From Solimonas fluminis (lineage in GTDB: Bacteria > Pseudomonadota > Gammaproteobacteria > Nevskiales > Nevskiaceae), in the NCBI RefSeq assembly GCF_002930645.1, contig NZ_PSNW01000001.1, forward strand, positions 674,600-738,599: 64,000 nt of DNA. The letters are read 5' to 3'. Position numbers and translations under genes: made by a program. The notes beneath the pieces are model-generated. The model did not search any database. It had not been told where the DNA came from and saw only the letters and a program-made list of their open reading frames with translations. Shown piece after piece: positions 16,426-25,781 of the stretch (position 1 is its first letter; each line of letters opens with the position of its first letter).

Positions 16426-17487
16426 TCACCCCCCGAAGTTGATCTTGGCTTCGAGGTTGGTGCGGGAGTCGGCGTTGTTCAGGGCCTCGTCGAGTTCGAT
16501 GATGCCCTGCTTGTAGAGGCCGTAGAGCGAGGCGTCGAAGGTCAGCATGCCCTTGTCCGAGGACTGGTTCATGGCGTCCTTGATCTCGTCGATGCGCTTG
16601 TGGAGGATCAGTTCCTGCACGTACGGCGTGTTGATCATGACCTCGAAGGCCGGCACGCGGCGGCCGTCCTTGCGGCGCACCAGGCGCTGCGAAATGATCG
16701 CGCGCAGCGTCAGCGACATGTCCATGTAGAGCTGGTCGCGCAGGTCCGGCGGGTACAGGTTCACGATGCGCTGCAGCGCCTGGTAGGCGTTGTTGGCATG
16801 CAGCGTGGAGACCGCCAGGTGGCCGGTGTTGGCCAGCTGGATGCAGGCCTCCATGGTCTCGCGCACGCGCACCTCGCCGATCAGGATCATGTCCGGCGCC
16901 TCGCGCAGCGAGCTCTTCAGCGCGCGCTCGTAGCTCACCGTGTCGGTGCCGACCTCGCGCTGGTTGACGATGCTGCGGCGGTTGGGGTGGACGAACTCCA
17001 CCGGGTCCTCGATCGTCAGGATATGGCCGCTGGCCAGCTCGTTGCGGTGGTTGATCATCGCCGCCAGCGTCGTGGACTTGCCCGAGCCGGTGGCGCCCAC
17101 CATCAGGATCATGCCGCGCTTGAGCATGATCAGGTCGCCCAGCACCTCGGGCACGCCCAGTTCGGCGATGGTCGGCACCTGCGACTTCACGTAGCGCAGC
17201 ACCATGGCCAGCGTGCCGCGCTGGTTGAAGATGTTGACGCGGAAGCGGCCCAGACCGCCGGCCTGGGTCGCCAGGTCCAGTTCCCAGTGCTCCTCCAGGT
17301 GCTTCTGCTGCTCCGGGGTCAGGATGCTGTAGGCCAGTTCGCGGATGAACTCGGTGGTCATCAGCGTCTTGCCCACGGCGTGCATCTCGCCCTCGATTTT
17401 CAGCATCGCCGGCGCATTGGCCGTGAAGAAGATGTCGGAGGCGTTCTTCTCCACCGCCAGTTTCAGGTACGGCAGGATCTTCAGCAT
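16426..17487 (-). CDS. PilT/PilU-family type IV pilus ATPase (third copy)
   Basis: A 353-residue hexameric secretion-type ATPase. Walker A is GATGSGKSTT, the Asp box is LTIEDPVEFVH, Walker B is the MILIGEVR segment, and the His box is GHLAVSTLHANNA. It resembles PilT/PilU but begins MLKILPYLKLAVEKNASDIF and has a shorter C-terminus than the adjacent PilU. It is the last gene of a three-ATPase cluster (gap 37 bp from pilU) and its stop codon touches the palindrome at 16393-16425. Its role could be accessory retraction or twitching in a specific mode; that is inference. Confidence 0.9.
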   Translation of the reverse strand: MLKILPYLKLAVEKNASDIFFTANAPAMLKIEGEMHAVGKTLMTTEFIRELAYSILTPEQQKHLEEHWELDLATQAGGLGRFRVNIFNQRGTLAMVLRYVKSQVPTIAELGVPEVLGDLIMLKRGMILMVGATGSGKSTTLAAMINHRNELASGHILTIEDPVEFVHPNRRSIVNQREVGTDTVSYERALKSSLREAPDMILIGEVRVRETMEACIQLANTGHLAVSTLHANNAYQALQRIVNLYPPDLRDQLYMDMSLTLRAIISQRLVRRKDGRRVPAFEVMINTPYVQELILHKRIDEIKDAMNQSSDKGMLTFDASLYGLYKQGIIELDEALNNADSRTNLEAKINFGG

Positions 17488-17524
17488 CTGGGTACCACTC
17501 CCTGTGTTCGAGTCGGATGCACGA

Positions 17525-18691
17525 TCAGCGATGCATCAGCTGCGATTTCTCTTCTTCCTTCATCTGCATCTTGCGCACCATGTCGTCGTCCATCAGGTTC
17601 TGGCGCGCACGGCGGGATTCGAGCTTCACGCGCAGGCGCAGCTCGTTTTGCGAGTCGGCATTGCGGACCGCCTCGTCGTAGTTGATGACGCCGTCCTCGA
17701 ACAGCTCGAACAGGAACTGGTCGAAGGTGATCATGCCCTGCTCGTTGGAGCGGGCCATGACCTCCTTGATGCCGGCCACCTCGCCCTTGAAGATCATGTC
17801 CGAGATCAGCGGCGAGTTGATCATGATCTCCATCGCCGCGGCTCGGCCGCCGCCTTCCTTGCGTACCAGGCGCTGGGAGATGATGGCCTTGAGGTTGAGC
17901 GAGAGGTCCATCAGCAGCTGTTCGCGCTTCTCCTCGGGGAAGAAGTTGATGATGCGGTCCAGCGCCTGGTTGGCGCTGTTGGCATGCAGCGTGGACAGCA
18001 CCAGGTGGCCGGTTTCCGCGAAATTGACCGCGTACTCCATGGTCTCGCGGGTGCGGATTTCACCGATCTGGATCACGTCCGGTGCCTGGCGCAGCGTGTT
18101 CTTGAGGGCGTTCTCCCAGGAAAAGGTGTCCTGTCCGACCTCGCGCTGCGTCACCATGCAGCCGTTGTGCGGGTGCACGTACTCGATCGGATCCTCGATG
18201 GTGATGATGTGGCCACGCGAGTTGGCGTTGCGATAGCCCACCATCGCGGCCAGCGAGGTCGACTTGCCCGAGCCGGTGGCGCCCACCATCAGCACCAGGC
18301 CGCGCTTCTCCATCACCACCTTCTGCAGCTGCTGGGGCAGGCCCAGCTGCTCGAAGGTCGGGATCGTGGTGTTGATCGTACGCATCACGCCGCCGACGCG
18401 GCCCTGCTGCACGAAGGCGTTGACGCGGAAGCGTCCGATGCCCGGCGGGCTGATCGCGAAGTTGCACTCGTTGGTGGCTTCGAATTCCTTGATCTGGCGG
18501 TCGTTCATCAGCGAACGCATGATGATGGCCGCCTGCTCGGGCTGCAGCGGCTTGTCCATCACCGGCGTCATCTGGCCGTCGAGCTTGATCGCCGGCGGGA
18601 AGCCCGCCGAGATGAACAGGTCCGATGCGCCCTTCTGCTTCATCAGCGTGAGCAGCTGCTGTACGAGTTTTATTGCCTGGTCGCGTTCCAT
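17525..18691 (-). CDS. pilU: Type IV pilus retraction ATPase PilU
   Basis: A 388-residue ATPase. Walker A is GATGSGKSTS, the Asp box is ITIEDPIEYVHPHN, the Walker B region is VIQIGEIR and the His box is GHLVLSTLHANSA. The roughly 30-residue C-terminal extension beyond PilT, rich in Arg/Lys/Met, is typical of PilU. PilU assists PilT in powering pilus disassembly at the cytoplasmic base. It lies 31 bp downstream of pilT. Start ATG 18691. Confidence 0.95.
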   Translation of the reverse strand: MERDQAIKLVQQLLTLMKQKGASDLFISAGFPPAIKLDGQMTPVMDKPLQPEQAAIIMRSLMNDRQIKEFEATNECNFAISPPGIGRFRVNAFVQQGRVGGVMRTINTTIPTFEQLGLPQQLQKVVMEKRGLVLMVGATGSGKSTSLAAMVGYRNANSRGHIITIEDPIEYVHPHNGCMVTQREVGQDTFSWENALKNTLRQAPDVIQIGEIRTRETMEYAVNFAETGHLVLSTLHANSANQALDRIINFFPEEKREQLLMDLSLNLKAIISQRLVRKEGGGRAAAMEIMINSPLISDMIFKGEVAGIKEVMARSNEQGMITFDQFLFELFEDGVINYDEAVRNADSQNELRLRVKLESRRARQNLMDDDMVRKMQMKEEEKSQLMHR

Positions 18692-18722
18692 CGCCGGCCT
18701 CCCTGGGTTCTTCCGACCCGAA

Positions 18723-19766
18723 TCAATTGACGGTGAAGTTGCGCGGATCCGCGGACTTGATGCGGGCCTCTTCCAGCCCGACGACGCCCTTCTTGACCAT
18801 TTCCTTGAGGCACTGGTCCAGCGTCTGCATGCCCTCCTTCTGGCCGGTCTGGATCGCCGAGTACATCTGGGCGACCTTGGCCTCGCGGATCAGGTTGCGG
18901 ATGGCGGGAGTGCCGATCATGATCTCGTGCGCCGCCACGCGGCCGCCGCCCTTCTTCTTCAGCAGGGTCTGCGAGATCACCGCGCGCAGCGATTCGGACA
19001 GCATCGCGCGCACCATTTCCTTCTCCGCCGCCGGGAACACGTCGATGATGCGGTCGATGGTCTTGGCGGCCGACGAGGTGTGCAGGGTGCCGAACACCAG
19101 GTGTCCGGTTTCCGCGGCGGTCAGCGCCAGGCGGATGGTCTCCAGGTCGCGCATTTCGCCCACCAGGATGACGTCGGGGTCTTCACGCAGAGCCGAGCGC
19201 AGCGACTCGTTGAAGCCCAGGGTATCGCGATGCACTTCGCGCTGGTTGATCAGGCACTTCTTGGACTGGTGGACGAATTCGATCGGGTCCTCGATGGTGA
19301 GGATGTGGCCGTACTCGTTCTCGTTGATGTGGTTGATGATGCCGGCCAGGGTCGTCGACTTGCCGGAGCCGGTCGGGCCGGTCACCAGCACGACGCCGCG
19401 CGGATACTCGGCGATGTCCTTGAAGATGGACGGACACTTGAGGTCTTCCAGCGACAGGATCTTGGAGGGAATGGTACGGAACACCGCGCCGGAGCCGCGC
19501 GAGTGGGTGAAGGCGTTGACGCGGAAGCGCGCCAGGCCGGGAATCTCGAAGGAGAAGTCCGTTTCCAGGAACTCGTCCCAGGCCTTGCGCTGCTTGTCGT
19601 TCATGATGTCGTACACCATGTCGTGGACCTGCTTGTGGTCCAGCGGCGGCAGGTTGATGCGCTTGACATCGCCGTCGACACGGATCATCGGCTCGACCCC
19701 AGCGGAAAGGTGCAGGTCTGACGCGCCCTGTTTGACGCTGAAGGTCAGCAACTGCGCGATGTCCAT
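18723..19766 (-). CDS. pilT: Type IV pilus twitching motility ATPase PilT
   Basis: A 347-residue protein that closely matches canonical PilT, with N-terminus MDIAQLLTFSVKQGASDLHL, Walker A GPTGSGKSTTLA, Asp box LTIEDPIEFVH, and the AIRNLIREAKVAQMYSAIQT retraction motif. It hydrolyses ATP to depolymerise the pilus, driving twitching and DNA uptake. It heads the cluster pilT-pilU-pilT-like on the minus strand and is divergent from yggS (71 bp apart), the conserved pilT/yggS arrangement of gammaproteobacteria. Confidence 0.98.
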   Translation of the reverse strand: MDIAQLLTFSVKQGASDLHLSAGVEPMIRVDGDVKRINLPPLDHKQVHDMVYDIMNDKQRKAWDEFLETDFSFEIPGLARFRVNAFTHSRGSGAVFRTIPSKILSLEDLKCPSIFKDIAEYPRGVVLVTGPTGSGKSTTLAGIINHINENEYGHILTIEDPIEFVHQSKKCLINQREVHRDTLGFNESLRSALREDPDVILVGEMRDLETIRLALTAAETGHLVFGTLHTSSAAKTIDRIIDVFPAAEKEMVRAMLSESLRAVISQTLLKKKGGGRVAAHEIMIGTPAIRNLIREAKVAQMYSAIQTGQKEGMQTLDQCLKEMVKKGVVGLEEARIKSADPRNFTVN

Positions 19767-19837
19767 TCGGTAGCTCCCCAGCTATGCTCTTTGCTTTGAT
19801 TCCCGAGACGTTATCGGCATTTAGGCGCGCAGGCAAC

Positions 19838-20530
19838 ATGACGGACATTCCCTACAACCTGGCCTCGGTCCGGACGCGGATCGCCGCCGCCTGCAAGGCC
19901 GCCGGACGGCCTGGAACTGCCGTCGAACTGCTGGCGGTTTCCAAGACCTTCGGCCCGGCGGAAATCCGGCAGGCGCAAGCCGCCGGGCAGCGCGCCTTCG
20001 GCGAGAACTACCTGCAGGAAGCCCTGGACAAGCAGGCCCAACTGGCCGACCTGGCGCTGGAATGGCATTTCATCGGCCCGGTCCAGTCCAACAAGACCCG
20101 CCCGCTGGCGGAGCGCTTCGACTGGGTCCACGGCGTGGAACGCCTGAAGATCGCCCAGCGCCTGTCCGAGCAGCGCCCGGCAGCCCTGCCGCCGCTGGAC
20201 GTCTGCGTGCAGGTCAACGTCTCCGGCGAGGCCAGCAAATCGGGCTGCGCGCCGGCCGAGACGCTGGAGCTGTGCCGGGCCGTGGCGCGGCTGCCGCGGC
20301 TGCGCCTGCGCGGCCTGATGGCGATTCCGGCTCCTGCCGCGGCCGCCGCCGACCGCCGTGCGCCGTTCCGCGCATTGCGCGGACTGTTCGACGAACTGCG
20401 CCGGTCCGGGCTGGAAGTGGATACAATTTCGGCCGGCATGTCGGACGACCTGGAAGACGCCATCGCGGAGGGCTCCACGCTCGTCCGGGTGGGCAGCGCC
20501 CTGTTCGGCTCGCGGCCGCCCAAAGCCTGA
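19838..20530 (+). CDS. yggS: YggS/PLPBP family pyridoxal-phosphate homeostasis protein
   Basis: A 230-residue single-domain PLP-binding barrel protein. The PLP lysine lies in the early motif [12 protein letters not shown], followed by [10 protein letters not shown] and [12 protein letters not shown], then GLMAIP and [12 protein letters not shown]. It buffers PLP and affects amino-acid metabolism but has no known catalytic turnover. ATG 19838 is used, since the upstream extension lies in the pilT promoter region. Divergent from pilT and 23 bp upstream of rpiA. Confidence 0.96.
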   Translation: MTDIPYNLASVRTRIAAACKAAGRPGTAVELLAVSKTFGPAEIRQAQAAGQRAFGENYLQEALDKQAQLADLALEWHFIGPVQSNKTRPLAERFDWVHGVERLKIAQRLSEQRPAALPPLDVCVQVNVSGEASKSGCAPAETLELCRAVARLPRLRLRGLMAIPAPAAAAADRRAPFRALRGLFDELRRSGLEVDTISAGMSDDLEDAIAEGSTLVRVGSALFGSRPPKA

Positions 20531-20553
20531 CCCATTCCAACCGAGCACCCGTC

Positions 20554-21216
20554 ATGACCCAGGACGAGGCCAAGAAGGCCGCCGCCGAAGCCGCACTCAA
20601 GTACGTCGTACCCGGCGAGGTCCTCGGCGTGGGCACCGGCTCCACCGTCAACTACTTCATCGACGCCCTGGCCAGGATCCGCGACGACATTCCCGGCGCC
20701 GTCTCCTCATCCAACGCCTCCACCGAGCGCCTGAAGAAGATCGGCATCCCGGTGCTGGACCTGAACAAGACCGGCACGCTGTCGATCTACGTCGACGGTG
20801 CCGACGAGGCCAACAAGCACCTCCAGCTGATCAAGGGCGGCGGCGCGGCGCTGACGCGCGAGAAGATCGTGGCGGGGGCTTCGCGCAAGTTCATCTGCAT
20901 CGCCGACGAATCCAAGCTGGTCGGCGTGCTGGGCAAGTTCCCGCTGCCGATCGAGGTGATCCCGATGGCGCAGAGCTATGTCGGCCGCGAGATCGTCAAG
21001 CTGGGCGGCCAGCCCTACCTGCGCGACGGCGTCATCACCGACAACGGCAACGTCATCATCGACGTGCGCGGCCTGGAGATCCTGGACCCGGTGAAGCTGG
21101 AGGCCCAGATCAACCAGATTGCCGGCGTGGTCACCGTGGGCCTGTTCGCCCACCGCCCGGCCGACGTGCTGCTGCTGGGCACGCCGGTCGGGGTAAAGGA
21201 GATCAAGGCGGGTTAG
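20554..21216 (+). CDS. rpiA: Ribose-5-phosphate isomerase A
   Basis: A 220-residue enzyme, the normal RpiA length, interconverting ribose-5-P and ribulose-5-P in the pentose phosphate pathway. Substrate-binding motifs [28 protein letters not shown] and [12 protein letters not shown] are all present, including catalytic Asp in the DGADE motif and Glu in REKI. It follows yggS by 23 bp, likely co-transcribed. A strong 12-bp hairpin follows the stop. Confidence 0.98.
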   Translation: MTQDEAKKAAAEAALKYVVPGEVLGVGTGSTVNYFIDALARIRDDIPGAVSSSNASTERLKKIGIPVLDLNKTGTLSIYVDGADEANKHLQLIKGGGAALTREKIVAGASRKFICIADESKLVGVLGKFPLPIEVIPMAQSYVGREIVKLGGQPYLRDGVITDNGNVIIDVRGLEILDPVKLEAQINQIAGVVTVGLFAHRPADVLLLGTPVGVKEIKAG

Positions 21217-21227
21217 GCCGTCTTGTA

Positions 21228-21253
21228 GCGGGAGCGGCCAGGGCCGCTCCCGC
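21228..21253. repeat. REP-like 12-bp hairpin after rpiA
   Basis: GCGGGAGCGGCC-AG-GGCCGCTCCCGC is a perfect inverted repeat preceded by TGTA. It resembles the GGGAGCGGC REP core seen at 59695 and 60193. It sits between convergent rpiA and the RRM gene and may act as a shared transcript end, although no T-run follows. Confidence 0.7.
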
Positions 21254-21266
21254 AGGGGTTCGCCTT

Positions 21267-21533
21267 TTAGCGGCGGCCCCGGCCGTTCTTGTCGCGCGGC
21301 TGTTCCTCGTTGACCTTGAGCGGCTTGCCGCGCAGTTCCTTGCCGTTGAGGCCGGCGATCGCGGCGCGGGCCTCGTGGCCCTCCATCTCGATGAACCCGA
21401 AGCCCTTGCACTGGCCGCTGAACACGTCCTGCATCAGCTTGATCGAGCGCACGCGGCCAAAACCGGCGAACAGGGCGGACAGCTCCGCCTCGGTGGTGTC
21501 GCTGGGCAGGTTGCCGGCAAAGATGCGCTTCAT
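21267..21533 (-). CDS. Small RRM-type RNA-binding protein
   Basis: An 88-residue protein consisting of one RNA recognition motif: RNP2 RIFAGNL at residues 3-9, RNP1 KGFGFIEM near residue 44, then a basic C-terminal tail (DKNGRGRR). Such single-RRM proteins in bacteria bind RNA and are often cold-inducible. It lies downstream of the rhlE helicase on the same strand, separated by about 140 bp of inverted repeats, suggesting joint RNA-metabolism roles (inference). Confidence 0.93.
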   Translation of the reverse strand: MKRIFAGNLPSDTTEAELSALFAGFGRVRSIKLMQDVFSGQCKGFGFIEMEGHEARAAIAGLNGKELRGKPLKVNEEQPRDKNGRGRR

Positions 21534-21558
21534 GTCGTTACTCCAGGTGAATCATGAC

Positions 21559-21669
21559 CCGCGGGCGGCTGCCCGCGGGGGACATCACGGATAACTCGCA
21601 GGAGCGGCCGCAAACCGCCAAGGATGGTGGTCATGACGACCTCCCCTCGCGGCCAACCGCCGCTCCTGC
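21559..21669. repeat. Nested inverted repeats between rhlE and the RRM gene
   Basis: A perfect 8-bp hairpin CCGCGGGC/GCCCGCGG is at 21559-21578. A distant pair GCAGGAGCGG (21598-21607) and CCGCTCCTGC (21660-21669) flanks about 52 bp, like a REP doublet. The tract forms the intercistronic region on the minus strand and has no gene of its own. Confidence 0.6.
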
Positions 21670-21676
21670 AAGTACC

Positions 21677-23014
21677 TCAGTGAACCTTGCGGCTCTTGCC
21701 CGCCAGATGCTCGGCGGTCTTGTGCGGCGAACCCTTGGTCTGCCAGGACTTGCGGCCGCCCGGCCCCGCCTGCTGAGGACGCTTGTCGGAGCCCTTGTCG
21801 CGGCCGCGCTCGGTGTTCTGGCGGCGCTGGCCCTGGGGCGGGCGCGGCGGGCGCGGCGGTTCCGGCGCCTGCGGACGCGGCGTGTAGCCTTCGACCGTCA
21901 TGACCGGCACGGGTTTCTTCAGCAGGCGCTCGATATCCTTGAGTTCGCCGCGCTCTTCGGGCGACACCAGCGAGACCGCCTCGCCCTCGGCACCGGCACG
22001 GCCGGTGCGGCCGATGCGGTGGACGTAGTCCTCCGGAACGTTCGGCAGCTCGAAGTTCACCACATGCGGCAGCTGGTCGATGTCCAGGCCGCGGGCGGCG
22101 ATGTCGGTGGCCACCAGCACGCGCACCGCGCCGGACTTGAAGTCGGCCAGCGCGCGGGTACGCGCGTTCTGGCTCTTGTTGCCGTGCAGCGCCGCGGTGG
22201 TGATGTCCCACTTGGCCAGCTTCTCGGCCAGGCGGTTGGCGGCATGCTTGGTGCGCGTGAACACCAGGGTCTGGCGCCAGTTGCCGCTGCTGATCATGTA
22301 GGCCAGCAGGTCCGCCTTCTGCGTCTTGTCGGTATGAACCACGCGCTGCGTCACCGTCTCCGCCGCCGAATTGCGCGGCGCGATGTCGATGGTCGCGGGA
22401 TTCTTCAGCAGGCCCTCCGCCAGCGAGCGGATTTCCTTGGAGAAGGTGGCCGAGAACATCAGGTTCTGGCGCGTCTGGGGCAGCAGGGCCAGCACGCGCT
22501 TGATGTCGTGGATGAAGCCCATGTCGAGCATGCGGTCGGCCTCGTCCAGCACCAGGAACTCGACCTTGCCCAGGTGCACGGCGCGCTGGCCGGCCAGGTC
22601 CAGCAGGCGGCCCGGCGTGGCGACCAGGATGTCGCAGCCGCGCTTGAGGTTGTCGATCTGCGGGTTGATGTTGACGCCGCCCACCACCATCACGGTGCGC
22701 AGGTGGCGCAGCTGCTTGCCGTAGGTGCGCACGCTGTCGGCCACCTGGGCGGCCAGTTCGCGGGTCGGCACCAGCACCAGGGCCCGCACGCGATGCGTGC
22801 CGTTGGGGTCCGGCGGGGTCAGGCCCAGCTTGTGCAGCAGCGGCAGGGTGAAGGCGGCGGTCTTGCCGGTGCCGGTCTGGGCGGCGGCCAGCAGGTCGCG
22901 GCCCGACAGCACCACCGGGATGGCCTGGGCCTGGATCGGCGTAGGGTCGGTGTAGCCTTCCTGGGCAACGGCTTGCAGCAGGCCTTCGGAAAGGCCCAGA
23001 TCGGAAAACGGCAT
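21677..23014 (-). CDS. rhlE: DEAD-box RNA helicase RhlE
   Basis: A 445-residue ATP-dependent RNA helicase. Q motif and motif I AQTGTGKT, Ia PTRELAAQ, Ib [14 protein letters not shown] ([12 protein letters not shown]), [28 protein letters not shown] and [12 protein letters not shown] are all present. The C-terminus (from about residue 365) is a basic, Pro/Arg/Gly-rich tail typical of RhlE. AGGAGG lies six nt before ATG 23014. A long untranslated leader of about 130 nt is suggested by the -10 element at 23158-23153. Acts in ribosome assembly and RNA turnover, often in cold. Confidence 0.96.
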   Translation of the reverse strand: MPFSDLGLSEGLLQAVAQEGYTDPTPIQAQAIPVVLSGRDLLAAAQTGTGKTAAFTLPLLHKLGLTPPDPNGTHRVRALVLVPTRELAAQVADSVRTYGKQLRHLRTVMVVGGVNINPQIDNLKRGCDILVATPGRLLDLAGQRAVHLGKVEFLVLDEADRMLDMGFIHDIKRVLALLPQTRQNLMFSATFSKEIRSLAEGLLKNPATIDIAPRNSAAETVTQRVVHTDKTQKADLLAYMISSGNWRQTLVFTRTKHAANRLAEKLAKWDITTAALHGNKSQNARTRALADFKSGAVRVLVATDIAARGLDIDQLPHVVNFELPNVPEDYVHRIGRTGRAGAEGEAVSLVSPEERGELKDIERLLKKPVPVMTVEGYTPRPQAPEPPRPPRPPQGQRRQNTERGRDKGSDKRPQQAGPGGRKSWQTKGSPHKTAEHLAGKSRKVH

Positions 23015-23152
23015 GTAAAACCTCCTGAACGCGCCTGCTGCGGGGAATCTGTCCGAGCCGGTTCAGGCTGCTGGAAATCAAAGGGGGCGGAAGGGGCTGG
23101 CGGTGCCGCTGGCCCACGGCGCCAACCGGGGGGCGCCTCGCGAAAGGCGCGC

Positions 23153-23158
23153 AGTATA
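23153..23158 (-). promoter_or_regulatory. Putative -10 element for rhlE
   Basis: TATACT on the minus strand preceded by TTG matches a sigma-70 -10 box; the -35 region is weak. It would give a leader of about 130 nt before rhlE, with the inverted repeat formed by GGCGCC segments inside it. Confidence 0.4.
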
Positions 23159-23242
23159 CAAGGGCGCCCCGGGATCACCTAATCGCCCCCGCCGCATCGT
23201 ATGATCCCCGCACTGTCATCCCCCCACTACACGGAGAATCCG

Positions 23243-23731
23243 ATGCGTCTTGCCTGTATCGCCGCCGTACTGACCGCCGCAGCCGCCCTGCCCGCGCAGG
23301 CCGACACCTGGAAGGACCTCAAGGGCATGGCCAAGCAGCAGGCCAGCCAGAAGGCGGAGGAGCAGCTGGGCCTGCCGCAGGCCGCGCCGGCCGGTGCCTC
23401 GGTGTACTTCATCGAACCCAAGGACGGCGCCACGGTGAAGGGGCCGGTCAAGGTCGTCTTCGGCCTGGCCGGCATGGGCGTGGCCCCGGCGGGCGTCAAC
23501 CAGGCCAATACCGGCCATCACCACCTGCTGATCGACGATCCGGCGGTGGACCTGACCAAGCCCCTGCCGATGACCGACCAGATCAAGCATTTCGGCGGCG
23601 GCCAGACCGAGACCACGCTGGACCTCAAGCCCGGCAAGCACACCCTGCAGATGGTGCTGGGCGACTGGAAGCACCAGCCCCACAACCCCTCGCTGACCTC
23701 GCCCAAGATCACGATCACCGTCACCAAGTAA
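23243..23731 (+). CDS. DUF4399 secreted protein
   Basis: A 162-residue periplasmic protein with a Sec signal (cleavage after PAQA, residue 20). The C-terminal two thirds match DUF4399: the phrases FIEPKDGATVKGPVKVVFGL, GHHHLLID and LGDWKHQPH are diagnostic. A short coiled helical segment (residues 22-45) follows the signal. The His-rich GHHH motif hints at metal binding but no function is established for the family. ATG 23243 has CGGAG seven nt upstream. It ends before a strong bidirectional terminator. Confidence 0.85.
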   Translation: MRLACIAAVLTAAAALPAQADTWKDLKGMAKQQASQKAEEQLGLPQAAPAGASVYFIEPKDGATVKGPVKVVFGLAGMGVAPAGVNQANTGHHHLLIDDPAVDLTKPLPMTDQIKHFGGGQTETTLDLKPGKHTLQMVLGDWKHQPHNPSLTSPKITITVTK

Positions 23732-23745
23732 CCCCGGCTGCAACG

Positions 23746-23775
23746 AAAAAGGGCGGCCCGAGGGCCGCCCTTTTT
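23746..23775. terminator. Bidirectional intrinsic terminator
   Basis: GGGCGGCCC-GA-GGGCCGCCC (23751-23770) is flanked by AAAAA on the left and TTTTT on the right, so it can terminate the DUF4399 gene (+) and the convergent outer-membrane protein gene (-). Confidence 0.93.
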
Positions 23776-23794
23776 GTTTCGCCTCGCGGCGCGC

Positions 23795-24685
23795 TCAGAT
23801 CTTGAAGTCCAGGCGCACGCCGAAGTGGTAGCCATACACGCGCGAGTCGCGGTCGGCGCGGTAGACCAGGCCGCCGCCGCCGACGCGGATATCGGGGAAC
23901 CACTCGGAGTTCAGCGTGATCGGCACTTCCAGGTTGACGCCGTAGGACACGCCGTCGAAGGTTTCGCTGGCGCCGCCCTTCTCGGCCTTCATCGAGGAGT
24001 AGCCGATGGGCACGGAAATCTCCACCAGCTCGAACAGCGAGCCGGTGGGCACCACGAAGATGCCGTAGTACTCGCCGACCTCGAACTTCTTGGCCTCGTC
24101 GTCCTTGTCGTCGGCGATGCCGTACTGCAGTTCCAGGCCCACGGCCTCGAGCAGGCGCATGCCGGCGCGGATGCGGAACAGGCTGGAGTCCAGCTCGTCG
24201 CTGCCGAAGGCGGTTTCCAGCGCGTCATCCGACAGCGCCAGCGTCACCTCGGCCTTGTCCACGCCCAGGTAGAAATGGAACGGCTCGCCGGAATCCTCGC
24301 TGGCCGTCTCCTCGGCCGGGGCCTCTTCCGCCGGGGCTTCCTCGGCGGCGGCTTCCACCGGGGCTTCCTCGGCCGGGGCGGCTTCGGCGCTCAGGTCCGC
24401 GGCCGCGGCGTCAGCCGGGGCAGACTCGGCGCTGGCGTCCGCGGGAGCGGCTTCGGCGGAGGGATCGGCAGGGGCGGCTTCGGCGGAAGCGTCCGCGGGG
24501 GCTTCAGCCGGTGCGGCTTCCTCGGTGGCGGCGGCATCCGCGCCGGCTTCGGCCGGCGCTTCGGCAGGAGCCGCCTCGGCGGACTCGGCAGCCGGGGCCT
24601 CCTCGGCAACCGGATCCTGTGCCAGGGCCGGAAGCGAGAACAGCATTCCCATCAATACCGCAGCGGCGCTGGCGGACCTTTTCAT
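23795..24685 (-). CDS. Outer-membrane beta-barrel protein with acidic Ala/Glu/Pro repeat region
   Basis: A 296-residue protein. The Sec signal (cleavage after ALA, about residue 22) is followed by a roughly 110-residue low-complexity region built on repeats such as AEAAPADPS and APAEEAP. The C-terminal 160 residues look like alternating beta strands ending in FGVRLDFKI, with the terminal aromatic/hydrophobic pattern of an OmpA/OmpW-type small barrel. The acidic spacer may cross the periplasm or cell wall. No specific family can be named. Convergent with DUF4399. Confidence 0.75.
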   Translation of the reverse strand: MKRSASAAAVLMGMLFSLPALAQDPVAEEAPAAESAEAAPAEAPAEAGADAAATEEAAPAEAPADASAEAAPADPSAEAAPADASAESAPADAAAADLSAEAAPAEEAPVEAAAEEAPAEEAPAEETASEDSGEPFHFYLGVDKAEVTLALSDDALETAFGSDELDSSLFRIRAGMRLLEAVGLELQYGIADDKDDEAKKFEVGEYYGIFVVPTGSLFELVEISVPIGYSSMKAEKGGASETFDGVSYGVNLEVPITLNSEWFPDIRVGGGGLVYRADRDSRVYGYHFGVRLDFKI

Positions 24686-24875
24686 GTCTCCCCCTTTAGG
24701 AATGATTTAGAACACTTTAGTCAGGTGCGCCGAATGTTCCCGCATTTTTCTTTGCAAATCCAGCGATTGATGCGGGTCATGCAGACGGACGATGCGCCCC
24801 CGGAGAAGCTTCGGGCAGCCGGACCGGAACCTGCCGGGCTCGACGTTCCGCCGCCACGGCCCTAGCATTGCGGCC

Positions 24876-25781
24876 ATGTCCTCGATCCTACCGACCCTGG
24901 CACGCTGGTCTGCCGGTGCCGCCTTGCTGTTCGCCGCGGCCGGTGCCGCCGTGGCCCAGCAGGAGGCGCCCGCGGCGCTGACCCGGGTCGCCGCCGAGGG
25001 TCCGATCCAGAGCGCCGACCTCGACGCGGCGCTGGCCGGCCTGCAGGGCCGCCCGCTGGACGAGGCCCTGCTGGAGGAGGCCCGGGCCCTGGTGCAGGAC
25101 TACTACGGCTGGCTGGAATGGCGCGAGGTGCAGGTCTCCGTGCAGCACAGCGAGGCCGCTCCGGACGAACTGCACCTGCGGATCGAGGCCCAGCCGCCCC
25201 CGCCGCCGCCGGAACCTCCGGTGGCCCTGGCGGAACCCGAGACTCCGAAGAAGCGGGCACGCAAGCGCGAGGCCCCGATCCTGGCGAGCGACTACGCCGG
25301 CTGGCTGCACTCCCCGGCACGCGTGCTGGTGGACGCCAGCCAGCGCCGGCTCTGGCTCAAGCGCGGCAAGCAGATCGTCAGCTACACCGTGGCGGTGGGC
25401 ACGGAGCGCACGCCGACGCCGCCGGGTGTCTACCGCGTCGAGCAGATCTCGCACCGCCCCACCTGGTATCCCACGGCCACGATCCGCCGCGACCATGCCG
25501 CGCGCGGCATCAAGCTGCCCAGCGCCGTCCCGCCGGGAGCGGGCAACCCGCTGGGAGCCTGGTTCGTGCGCCTGCAGGATTCCATCGGCATCCACGGCAC
25601 CAACGAGCCCTCCTCCATCGGCCAGGCCAGCAGCTACGGCTGCGTGCGCATGCACGAGCGAGACCTGGAAGAACTGGCGCGCAGCCTGCGGCCCGGCGAC
25701 CGCGTGCTGATCATCGGCGAGCCTCCGGTCGCCAGCGGCCAGCAGGTCAGCCTGCGCGACACCGGCAGCCCGCATCCGTGA
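24876..25781 (+). CDS. L,D-transpeptidase (YkuD domain)
   Basis: A 301-residue periplasmic enzyme. A signal peptide (about residues 1-28) precedes a region of unknown fold (30-105), a Pro/Lys linker, and a YkuD catalytic domain (about 145-290). The catalytic motif is present as IHGTNEPSSIGQASSYGCVR, with His, Ser-x-Gly-Cys and Arg conserved. It would form 3-3 peptidoglycan cross-links or attach proteins to peptidoglycan. The start ATG 24876 is preferred to a longer frame without signal peptide. It overlaps the next gene by one base (TGATG). Confidence 0.92.
   Translation: MSSILPTLARWSAGAALLFAAAGAAVAQQEAPAALTRVAAEGPIQSADLDAALAGLQGRPLDEALLEEARALVQDYYGWLEWREVQVSVQHSEAAPDELHLRIEAQPPPPPPEPPVALAEPETPKKRARKREAPILASDYAGWLHSPARVLVDASQRRLWLKRGKQIVSYTVAVGTERTPTPPGVYRVEQISHRPTWYPTATIRRDHAARGIKLPSAVPPGAGNPLGAWFVRLQDSIGIHGTNEPSSIGQASSYGCVRMHERDLEELARSLRPGDRVLIIGEPPVASGQQVSLRDTGSPHP

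Noticed and set aside
16044-16442. Repetitive 132-codon plus-strand frame in the repeat tract
   Set aside because: It only follows the repeat units and has no ribosome site.
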